Source of the DNA: Thermoplasmata archaeon
GTDB taxonomy: Archaea > Thermoplasmatota > E2 > DHVEG-1 > B18-G2
DNA: 6,567 bases
Direction of reading: 5' to 3'
Assembly (NCBI GenBank): GCA_021163455.1
Contig: JAGGWT010000138.1
Span: 1 to 6,567, forward strand
Positions 1-4,846 of this stretch are shown here, piece by piece (the first letter of the stretch is position 1; each line of letters opens with the position of its first letter). The notes beneath the pieces are model-generated. The model saw only the letters and a list, made by a program, of their open reading frames with translations, was not told the DNA's origin and ran no database searches. Both the position numbers and the translations under genes were made by a program.

Positions 1-111
1 GACCCGAAGAAGATAAGGGAGGAAATAAAGGAATTCAGAAAAGATTACCAGAAGGTTCATTACTGCTTCCACGAGGGTTTCGATGGCTATGCGTATCACA
101 AATTAGTATGA
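1..111 (+). CDS. C-terminal end of an unidentified protein (partial)
   Basis: The first 36 codons of the window read open in frame 1 to a TGA at 109-111 and give a charged helix (DPKKIREEIKEFRKDY) followed by an aromatic- and histidine-rich tail (HYCFHEGFDGYAYHKLV). The stop overlaps the ATG of the adenylate kinase gene as ATGA. That overlap and the coding-like composition argue that this is the true 3' end of the first visible gene of the operon. I do not recognise the family from 36 residues. The upstream part is outside the window, so length and function cannot be judged. Its place in the operon suggests co-expression with the ribosome and lipid genes downstream, but this does not identify it. 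Confidence 0.75.
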   Translation, partial: DPKKIREEIKEFRKDYQKVHYCFHEGFDGYAYHKLV

Positions 112-659
112 TAATCTCACTAACCGGCACGCCGGGCGTCGGGAAAAGTTCGGTAGCGGGAATTCTGGAGAAAAAGAATTACAGAGTAATCAATCTGGTG
201 AAACTTGCGATTGATAAAAACTTTATTCTCGGGTACGACGATAAGAGAGAATCCCATATCGTTGATATGGACAAGATGAAAAAGTATCTGAAAGAAGTGA
301 AAATAGAGGGAGATGTTATTCTGGACAGTCATCTCTCACATTATGTTGATTTTTCTGATGTGGTGATTGTTCTCAGATGCAGACCAGATGTTCTTGAGAA
401 GAGGTTAAAGGAGAAGGGATGGAAGAGAGGGAAAATTAAAGAGAATGTGGAGGCAGAAGCTCTGGATGTGATACTATCGGAGGCTGTTGAAATTCATGGG
501 ATGAGGAAGGTTTTTGAAGTTGATACCACTGATAAGAGTGTAGAGGAGGTTGCTGAAATCGTGGAAGGTTTGATAAGAGGGAAAGTGGGTAAAGAGATCT
601 ACAGACCCGGAAAGATAGACTGGTCTGAGTATCTGGTGATGGATGATGGTACTCGATGA
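108..659 (+). CDS. fap7: Fap7/AK6-type adenylate kinase, putative ribosome maturation ATPase
   Basis: 183 aa, close to the usual 170-190 of archaeal AK6-like proteins. Visible are a P-loop GTPGVGKSS at residues 7-15, the AK6-type Walker B region ILDSHLSH (71-78) with the D-x-H pair D73/H75, a strand with VIVLRCRPDVLEKRL (86-100), and the short LID-like stretch KGWKRGKIKENVEAEA (103-118). This order matches eukaryotic Fap7/hCINAP and archaeal homologues. Established for the family: the protein has adenylate kinase/ATPase activity and binds ribosomal protein uS11 (Rps14) during late maturation of the small subunit. A cytosolic role in 30S assembly is inferred here. The ATG at 108 overlaps the previous stop, which favours translational coupling; no strong Shine-Dalgarno is seen. 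The last 17 bases overlap the next gene. The C-terminal tail after about residue 158 looks like a loose extension. Confidence 0.9.
   Translation: MIISLTGTPGVGKSSVAGILEKKNYRVINLVKLAIDKNFILGYDDKRESHIVDMDKMKKYLKEVKIEGDVILDSHLSHYVDFSDVVIVLRCRPDVLEKRLKEKGWKRGKIKENVEAEALDVILSEAVEIHGMRKVFEVDTTDKSVEEVAEIVEGLIRGKVGKEIYRPGKIDWSEYLVMDDGTR
635..640 (+). promoter_or_regulatory. Ribosome binding site GGTGAT for the phosphatidyltransferase gene
   Basis: GGTGAT is complementary to the 3' end of archaeal 16S rRNA (AUCACCUCC). It lies inside the 3' end of the adenylate kinase gene. It is 2 bases before the ATG at 643 and 5 bases before the second ATG at 646, so the real initiator may be the second methionine. 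Confidence 0.55.
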
Positions 660-1278
660 GTTGAGAGAAGATGTTGACCCTTTGCTGACAGTAATTGCAA
701 AGAGGTTTCTTTCACTTTCCCCGAATTTCGTAACATGGCTATCTCTGGTCTTTGCCGCTATTGCTGGAATTATCTTTTTCCTATCAACACCCGAGAATGA
801 GAACAGTAATTACTTCCTGTGCATCGCTTCCCTGTTTGTGTTTCTCAACGGTCTCATGGATGCAATAGATGGTAAGATTGCGAAGATGAAGGGAAAAAGT
901 TCACCGGAAGGGGATTTTCTTGACCATGCTATAGACAGATTTTCGGATGTTTTCATACTCGTGGGTCTGTCACTGAGTAACTGGTGCGATGATAGGTTGG
1001 GTGTGCTCGCGATAGCAGGGGTTCTCCTGACAAGTTACATGGGGACGCAGGCGCAGGCGGTGGGATACAAGAGGATATATAAAGGATTATTGGGAAGGGC
1101 TGATAGGCTGGTACTGCTGATGATATTTCCCGTTATCCAGCACTTTTTTGTAAATTTCAGATTCCTGGATTTCAATCTTCTTGAGATGGTTCTCATTTAC
1201 TTCGCCATTGTAGGATTCATCACCTCCATCCAGAGGTTCTATATAACATTGAGATGGTTCAGAAAGAGAAGGGGGTAG
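643..1278 (+). CDS. CDP-alcohol phosphatidyltransferase, probable archaetidylinositol phosphate synthase
   Basis: 211 aa, hydrophobic, with about five to six membrane helices (roughly 29-48, 57-75, 101-113, 118-137, 155-172, 179-198). The CDP-alcohol phosphatidyltransferase signature is visible at residues 73-98: D73-x2-D76-G77-x2-A80-K81-x8-G90-x3-D94-x3-D98. All four metal-binding aspartates and both glycines are kept, but the usual Arg after Ala is Lys81. Family knowledge: archaeal members transfer inositol-1-phosphate, glycerol phosphate or serine onto CDP-archaeol at the inner face of the membrane, releasing CMP. The small size and one-domain layout fit archaetidylinositol phosphate synthase best, but archaetidylglycerol-type synthases cannot be excluded without alignment. 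The first codons are ATG ATG. The gene overlaps the adenylate kinase gene by 17 bases and ends 7 bases before hflX, so it is clearly part of the operon. Confidence 0.88.
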   Translation: MMVLDELREDVDPLLTVIAKRFLSLSPNFVTWLSLVFAAIAGIIFFLSTPENENSNYFLCIASLFVFLNGLMDAIDGKIAKMKGKSSPEGDFLDHAIDRFSDVFILVGLSLSNWCDDRLGVLAIAGVLLTSYMGTQAQAVGYKRIYKGLLGRADRLVLLMIFPVIQHFFVNFRFLDFNLLEMVLIYFAIVGFITSIQRFYITLRWFRKRRG

Positions 1279-1285
1279 ATAGTTT

Positions 1286-2566
1286 TTGACCGCCAAAAGA
1301 AAGGCTATCCTGATAGCGTTATCAGAAGACATCGATGAAATAAAAGCCCTAGCCGAGACACTGGACTACGAAATTGTTAGAATTTTTGTTCAGAAAAGAG
1401 AGATTCCCGATGTAAATACATTTGTGGGAAGAGGAAAGGTTGAGGAAATAAAGGAGTTTCTGGATAATGATGGAGATAACATTGATCTTGTTATAGTGGA
1501 TGGTGAATTGAAACCCTCACAGTGGTTTAATCTTGAGAAGGAGTTTGGCGTGGAGGTCTACGACAGATTGCGTTTGATCCTGTCCATCTTTGAGAAGAGG
1601 GCGCAGAGCAAGGAAGCAAAACTTCAGGTGAAACTTGCTCAACTGAGATATGAGAGACCTTTTGTCAGAGAATTGATTCACAGAGCGAGAGCGGGGGAGC
1701 ATCCTGGTTTTATGGCCGGAGGAGAGTATCAGGTTGATGATTATTACGAGATGATAAAGAGACAGACGAAGAAACTGAAGTTAGAGCTGGAAAAGATAAG
1801 GAGAGACAGAGAGATAAGGAGAAAACACAGGAGAGAGTCTGGATTTTATCTCATAGCTCTGGCCGGATACACCAATGCGGGAAAAAGCAGCCTTCTCAAT
1901 CTGCTAACGGGAGAGAAGGTTAAGGTTGAAGAGTTACTGTTCTCAACCTTGTCGACAAAAACATCCAAGTTGAAAAAGGGTTCTGCTCCGCCTATTTTGC
2001 TTACAGATACTGTAGGATTCATAAGGAATTTACCCTCATGGGTTATTGATGCATTTCATTCCACTCTCGAGGAGATAAGTGTTGCTGATTTGATACTACT
2101 TGTTGTGGATATTAGCGAGGATGTAAGGACTGTCAGAGAGAAACTGGAAACCTGTTTGAGCGAATTGAAAGAGATAGATGCCAATGTTCCGGTTATTGTG
2201 GTTTTCAATAAGATAGATAAGGTATCCCCAGAGGAATTGAAAACGAAGTTAGATAGTGTTAAGGACCTGTTAGAGGGTATGGAGACTGTTGAGATATCGG
2301 TCAAGGAAAGGAAAAATATAGACAGATTACTCGAAGCAATATCAAGATGTCTCCCCTCTCCAATAAATGTAAAAATGATTCTGCCTAATATTGCGGATTC
2401 TCACAGATTCATAGCTGATATTTTCGATAGAGTGTGGATAAAAAATATAGAGTATGGAAACAGTATCAAACTTGATGTCTCGATGAATCCAAGAATAGCG
2501 GAGAAACTGCTCCACAGGTGTAAAGAGATAGGAGGAAAGATTATAAGGCAGGATGGAGAAGATTGA
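1286..2566 (+). CDS. hflX: GTPase HflX, ribosome-associated
   Basis: 426 aa, normal HflX length. The N-terminal domain carries TFVGRGKVEEI (45-55), VIVDGELKPSQ (69-79) and the family stretch EKRAQSKEAKLQVKLAQL (103-120). A coiled-coil region spans about 156-184 (MIKRQTKKLKLELEKI then a basic run). The GTPase domain shows G1 GYTNAGKSS (194-202), a switch I region FSTLSTKT (219-226), G3 DTVGF (241-245), G4 NKID (308-311) and G5-like SVK (338-340). Family knowledge: HflX binds the 50S subunit, hydrolyses GTP (and ATP) and can split stalled or hibernating ribosomes after stress. The loop after residue 136 reads GEHPGFMAGGEYQVDDYY, not the bacterial glycine-rich GPGE-type loop, which I take as an archaeal variant. 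The start is TTG at 1286: an in-frame TAG lies at 1280-1282 and the next Met is residue 143. GGGGGT at 1271-1276 may serve as ribosome site. Its stop is one base from the stop of the convergent beta-helix gene. Confidence 0.94.
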   Translation: MTAKRKAILIALSEDIDEIKALAETLDYEIVRIFVQKREIPDVNTFVGRGKVEEIKEFLDNDGDNIDLVIVDGELKPSQWFNLEKEFGVEVYDRLRLILSIFEKRAQSKEAKLQVKLAQLRYERPFVRELIHRARAGEHPGFMAGGEYQVDDYYEMIKRQTKKLKLELEKIRRDREIRRKHRRESGFYLIALAGYTNAGKSSLLNLLTGEKVKVEELLFSTLSTKTSKLKKGSAPPILLTDTVGFIRNLPSWVIDAFHSTLEEISVADLILLVVDISEDVRTVREKLETCLSELKEIDANVPVIVVFNKIDKVSPEELKTKLDSVKDLLEGMETVEISVKERKNIDRLLEAISRCLPSPINVKMILPNIADSHRFIADIFDRVWIKNIEYGNSIKLDVSMNPRIAEKLLHRCKEIGGKIIRQDGED

Positions 2567-2567
2567 T

Positions 2568-3470
2568 TTAACCCTTCACCACTCCAGCATCAGGGATTTG
2601 CACAGGGTTTACCAGCGGAAAGTTGTCTCTCCTGTATCCTGAACCCTTTATGTAGTAGGGTGTCTCTCCTATACCATCACCATCTGTATCCGCACCGGTG
2701 TAGTCGTACCAGTAGTTTCCAGTGCCATTGAAGCTCCACTCATTTTTGTGTTTATCATCCTGCGCGTTTATCTGATTGTTAATGAAGTTGTTCAGATACA
2801 CAACATTATATGCTGAGCCACAGCACATGTACACTCCCTTATTGTTTCCATAAATTACATTCTCAAAGATTCTGCTCCTCACACCCTTTACTCTTATACC
2901 CTGGGTGTTGTTGGATACATTGTTTTTGAAAATCACCGCATTTTCGCTTCCGCCGAACATGTAAATGCCATACAGGTTGCCAAATATGTTATTGTGGGTT
3001 ACCACAGTTCCGTTTGTTTCCGTCTCTATGTAAACACCATAGGTACATCCATATATGGTATTGTTCTGTATGGTGACGTGGTCTGACTTAACGTCTATAC
3101 CAAGAACTATCTTCGCATCACCTTCAAAAGTTATGTTAAATCCTTCTATAATTGTGTTGTCGGCATTCACTTTTATAATCGCTATACTATACTTCTGAGT
3201 AAGGTTAGGTTTTATTGTAGCATTGCAACCCATCAATTTTATGGATTTGTTTATGAATATGGTTTCCTGGTACTCGCCAGGCGGCACGAGAATAGTGTCT
3301 CCTTCGCTGGCAGCATCTATAGCACTCTGTATCGAGGTGTAGTTTCCCCTGTCAGGTATCGTTATGTTGTGTAGAGGTTCGTTGTTCCCTGTAGATTTCT
3401 TTTTCTCCATACAACCTGTGAATATGGTGCAGAGAACCACAATCAATAGTATAATCACCTGTGCTCTCAT
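2568..3470 (-). CDS. NosD-like parallel beta-helix lipoprotein
   Basis: 300 aa. The N-terminus is a secretion signal: MRAQ, a hydrophobic core (about 5-17) and a lipobox-like FTGC with Cys20, followed by a Lys-rich linker. This predicts an exported, membrane-anchored protein, although the -3 Phe is not the usual Leu. Residues 45-65 (IQSAIDAASEGDTILVPPG) are the classic entry of NosD/pectate-lyase-like right-handed beta-helices. Residues about 75-230 form repeated turns of the type NNTIYGCTYGVYIET. The end (249-287) carries the NosD-associated motif GTGNYWYDYTGADTDGDG...PYYI...DNFPLV with a calcium-loop-like D261/D263/D265. At least nine N-x-S/T sequons (e.g. residues 35, 43, 74, 83, 89, 112, 184, 187, 248) suggest surface glycosylation. 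Family knowledge: such proteins are frequent on archaeal surfaces as carbohydrate- or surface-binding proteins. The name NosD does not imply nitrous oxide reduction here, since no nos genes are present. It is apparently a single-gene unit. Confidence 0.88.
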   Translation of the reverse strand: MRAQVIILLIVVLCTIFTGCMEKKKSTGNNEPLHNITIPDRGNYTSIQSAIDAASEGDTILVPPGEYQETIFINKSIKLMGCNATIKPNLTQKYSIAIIKVNADNTIIEGFNITFEGDAKIVLGIDVKSDHVTIQNNTIYGCTYGVYIETETNGTVVTHNNIFGNLYGIYMFGGSENAVIFKNNVSNNTQGIRVKGVRSRIFENVIYGNNKGVYMCCGSAYNVVYLNNFINNQINAQDDKHKNEWSFNGTGNYWYDYTGADTDGDGIGETPYYIKGSGYRRDNFPLVNPVQIPDAGVVKG

Positions 3471-3476
3471 GACCTC

Positions 3477-3481
3477 CCTCC
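3477..3481 (-). promoter_or_regulatory. Shine-Dalgarno GGAGG of the beta-helix gene
   Basis: On the minus strand the leader reads GGAGGGAGGTC directly before the ATG at 3470. GGAGG at 3481-3477 is 6 bases from the ATG, which is good spacing and fixes the start. A second overlapping GGAGGT (3477-3472) is too close to act with this ATG. A TATA-like TTTAATAA (minus strand, 3504-3497) is too near to produce a transcript that would include the site, so the promoter is not settled. Confidence 0.65.
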
Positions 3482-3559
3482 TATAGGATTTCCTGTTTAT
3501 TAAATCTTATCGCCGAATGGTCGATGGTTCGCCGGTCAATTAGAGAGCAGGGATACCGT

Positions 3560-3569
3560 GGAAATTTCC
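3560..3569. repeat. Perfect 10-bp palindrome GGAAATTTCC
   Basis: GGAAATTTCC is its own reverse complement. It lies about 90 bp before the beta-helix start codon (other strand) and about 90 bp before tRNA-Val. It is flanked by GGATA at 3551-3555 and TATC at 3572-3575, so a slightly longer imperfect hairpin can form in RNA. It may be an operator or chance. Confidence 0.5.
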
Positions 3570-3593
3570 TCTATCGCACACCTCTGGATAACT

Positions 3594-3603
3594 GCGATAT
3601 CGC
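3594..3603. repeat. Perfect 10-bp palindrome GCGATATCGC
   Basis: GCGATATCGC is a perfect palindrome. Its centre is 34 bp from that of the palindrome at 3560-3569, and it directly abuts the TTTATA box at 3604-3609. The position next to a TATA-like box would suit a repressor or activator site, but no regulator is visible in the window. Confidence 0.5.
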
Positions 3604-3613
3604 TTTATACACT

Positions 3614-3626
3614 AAAACATTTAAAG
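3614..3626 (+). promoter_or_regulatory. Probable BRE/TATA promoter of the tRNA pair
   Basis: AAAACATTTAAAG has a purine-rich BRE-like part followed by TTTAAA (3620-3625). With the usual archaeal spacing of about 25 bp, transcription would start near 3647-3650, some 8 bases before mature tRNA-Val. The TTTATA at 3604-3609 is an alternative that would start near 3632. Confidence 0.5.
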
Positions 3627-3656
3627 GGATAATTGATATTTTAGATACAGAGATAA

Positions 3657-3729
3657 GGGCTCGTGGTCTAGGGGTTATGACGTCGCGCTTACAACGCGGA
3701 GGTCGGGAGTTCGAATCTCCCCGAGCCCA
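3657..3729 (+). tRNA. tRNA-Val (anticodon TAC)
   Basis: 73 bases with a complete cloverleaf. The acceptor stem is GGGCTCG (3657-3663) with CGAGCCC (3722-3728), and the discriminator is A at 3729. The anticodon stem is TCGCG/CGCGG with loop CTTACAA, placing TAC at 3690-3692. The T arm is GGGAG-TTCGAAT-CTCCC (3705-3721). UAC reads GUA and GUG valine codons. No intron is seen and CCA is not encoded, so it must be added after transcription. tRNA-Gln follows after 5 bases, so the two are probably one precursor. Confidence 0.97.
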
Positions 3730-3734
3730 TCGAT

Positions 3735-3807
3735 AGCCCCGTGGTGTAGTGGTCAATCATGCGAGGCTCTGGACCTCGCGACCCAGGTTCGAATCCTGGC
3801 GGGGCTA
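3735..3807 (+). tRNA. tRNA-Gln (anticodon CTG)
   Basis: 73 bases. The acceptor stem is AGCCCCG (3735-3741) with CGGGGCT (3800-3806), and the discriminator is A. The anticodon stem is CGAGG/CCTCG with loop CTCTGGA, placing CTG at 3769-3771. The T arm is CCAGG-TTCGAAT-CCTGG (3783-3799). CUG reads CAG glutamine codons, so another tRNA-Gln with UUG should exist elsewhere. In most archaea this tRNA is first charged with glutamate and then amidated by GatDE (family knowledge). There is no intron and no encoded CCA. Confidence 0.97.
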
Positions 3808-3854
3808 TTTTCTCCCCTTCACATCTATCCAGACAAAATTTTACTCACCACCTT

Positions 3855-3878
3855 CCTCATGATTGGACGAGGTTTTTT
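3855..3878 (+). terminator. Hairpin plus T6 terminator downstream of the tRNA pair
   Basis: CCTC-A-T (3855-3860) can pair with A-C-GAGG (3867-3872), a six-pair stem with one A/C mismatch and a 6-base loop GATTGG. TTTTTT follows immediately (3873-3878). Archaea need mainly the T run, so this is a plausible end of the tRNA transcript, some 50-70 bases after tRNA-Gln. A weaker TTTT lies right behind tRNA-Gln (3808-3811). Confidence 0.5.
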
Positions 3879-3892
3879 ATCTTTATCATGAG
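3856..3892. repeat. 8-bp inverted repeat CTCATGAT / ATCATGAG overlapping the terminator
   Basis: CTCATGAT (3856-3863) and ATCATGAG (3885-3892) are exact reverse complements separated by 21 bases. Each contains the palindrome TCATGA. The left arm shares CTC with the terminator stem, so the two hairpins cannot form together. This looks like a protein-binding site or an attenuator-like arrangement before the downstream gene. Confidence 0.45.
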
Positions 3893-3894
3893 TG

Positions 3895-3978
3895 ATGTAT
3901 GATGGCGTGAAGGTTGTAAAGGATGTATCCACAATTAACCCCACAGTACCGGACTCCGCTAAATTTTTATCTGAGTAG
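3895..3978 (+). CDS. Doubtful 27-codon small ORF or gene remnant
   Basis: ATG at 3895 (or GTG at 3892) opens a frame ending in TAG at 3976-3978. The peptide is MYDGVKVVKDVSTINPT followed by VPDSAKFLSE. The composition looks protein-like (alternating V/K/D, then a Pro-containing turn). There is no Shine-Dalgarno. T-rich DNA (TTTTTTATC, 3873-3881) lies just upstream, about 18 bases from the ATG, a little short for a TATA box of a leaderless message. It could be a small protein, a decayed fragment of a larger gene, or chance. I recognise no family. Confidence 0.2.
   Translation: MYDGVKVVKDVSTINPTVPDSAKFLSE
3964..3970 (+). promoter_or_regulatory. Possible TATA box of the P-loop NTPase gene
   Basis: TTTTTAT within an AT-rich stretch (3959-3970) lies about 50 bases before the ATG at 4020. 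A start near 3992 would leave a leader of about 27 bases, in which I see no clear Shine-Dalgarno. Confidence 0.25.
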
Positions 3979-4019
3979 GTTACTATCAAAAAAACAGGCA
4001 ATAAGCAGCAGTCTGGCGT

Positions 4020-4805
4020 ATGCTCCGGCTCACGATACTGGTAGTGGGACTATGTACAGGGCATGCGGGAAAAACCACGTTAACCAGGTCCACACTAAGA
4101 TGTTTAAAGGAAATGGGAATAAAACCATGCGCTTTTAAACCCAAAGCTGCCAACAATCTATGGTATGATTTTGATGTGGTATACGAGTCTCTCTCCAGAG
4201 GGAGATTATATGGCATGGATGCAAAACTACTGAGAGAAGAATCTGATACAAATATCCGGGAAGAAATGATAAACCCTGTCCACAGATTGTGGAATGAAAG
4301 TGAACAACCTGACTACATACTTGATAGGATATTTGTTGATAACAAAACCATACTTATATCAAAAAACCTCATGAAGATAAACAGGATGATGGAAGGACTA
4401 TTTGATTTGCTTTATGATAAGGCTGACCAAATTATCGAAACCACCAATAAAGATACAACGACCGAACTGTTCAAATACCACGAGAGAGGTATAAAAAATT
4501 CCTTCACAGAGATTTCAAAAAATTGTGACGTTGTGGTGGTAGAGAGTTACAGTGATGTCGCACTTCCTTGGGAGGAACTGAAACCGGATATTGTGTTGGG
4601 TATAAAGCCCTGGGAAATATCCGTCTACAATGCAGAAAAATACATGATGGCATTTGATATCCTGCATGGAAAAGAAATAAGTACTGAGAAAGTCACGGCG
4701 CTGCTGGAACCTGTAAAACGAATAAGGATTCTACCACAACCATCTGCACAGGTTGTGGACTATATGAAAGAAAGGATTCGCCCCATCTTGAGAGAGTATA
4801 TTTGA
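4020..4805 (+). CDS. SIMIBI-class P-loop NTPase, BioD/CobQ-like, unknown substrate
   Basis: 261 aa. A hydrophobic first strand (LTILVVGL) leads into a P-loop GLCTGHAGKTTL (10-21) with Lys18/Thr19. KPKAANNLWYDFD (40-52) sits where dethiobiotin synthetase and cobyrinate amidase-type proteins carry their KP...D substrate/metal loop. DVVVVESYSDV (170-180) resembles the strand and Walker B-like segment (VVVEGAG) of that fold. The end, RIRILPQPSAQVVDYM, resembles their nucleotide-binding C-terminal region. The fold assignment is inferred from these motifs; I cannot name a reaction. The middle part (about 75-165) is helical and charged, with no known motif. There is no signal peptide or membrane helix, so it should be cytosolic. 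The start at 4020 is the only reasonable one, with an in-frame TAA at 4002. It is a single gene, convergent with the downstream operon. There is no biotin or cobalamin gene nearby to support those pathways. Confidence 0.8.
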   Translation: MLRLTILVVGLCTGHAGKTTLTRSTLRCLKEMGIKPCAFKPKAANNLWYDFDVVYESLSRGRLYGMDAKLLREESDTNIREEMINPVHRLWNESEQPDYILDRIFVDNKTILISKNLMKINRMMEGLFDLLYDKADQIIETTNKDTTTELFKYHERGIKNSFTEISKNCDVVVVESYSDVALPWEELKPDIVLGIKPWEISVYNAEKYMMAFDILHGKEISTEKVTALLEPVKRIRILPQPSAQVVDYMKERIRPILREYI

Positions 4806-4840
4806 AAACAATCAAAGATGGAAAGTTGTTCACCCGCCGG

Positions 4841-4846
4841 TTTTTT
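4841..4846 (+). terminator. T-run terminator after the P-loop NTPase gene
   Basis: GCCGG followed by TTTTTT lies 36 bases past the stop of the plus-strand gene and is the kind of oligo-T signal that stops archaeal RNA polymerase. Its last base is the first base (TCA on plus) of the stop codon of the convergent minus-strand gene. Confidence 0.5.

Larger units (their letters stand above)
3471..3656. other. Divergent intergenic region between beta-helix gene and tRNA genes
   Basis: This region has no convincing gene; the open frame from 3524 runs straight through tRNA-Val and is spurious. It should hold the promoters of both the minus-strand beta-helix gene and the plus-strand tRNA pair. It contains two perfect 10-bp palindromes (3560-3569 and 3594-3603) and two AT-rich boxes on the plus strand (TTTATA at 3604-3609 and TTTAAA at 3620-3625). 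Confidence 0.6.

Noticed and set aside
2568..3470. Beta-helix protein as a nitrous oxide reductase maturation factor
   Set aside because: The NosD name comes from the repeat fold. No nosZ, nosF or nosY genes are nearby, and archaeal surface proteins commonly share this fold.
3497..3504. TTTAATAA on the minus strand as TATA box of the beta-helix gene
   Set aside because: It would place transcription start near 3475, inside the Shine-Dalgarno region, which conflicts with the well-spaced GGAGG.
3524..3756. Open frames on both strands across the tRNA genes (3524-3736 plus, 3571-3756 minus)
   Set aside because: They run through two complete tRNA cloverleaves and their C-terminal residues are translations of tRNA sequence.
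3657..3807. tRNA genes as an integration (att) site with a mobile element downstream
   Set aside because: No integrase gene and no repeated copy of the tRNA 3' end is found in the window.
3923..4216. Open frames 3923-4138 plus and 3986-4216 minus
   Set aside because: They overlap the N-terminus of the P-loop NTPase, whose motif order is clearly real, and have no family-like features.
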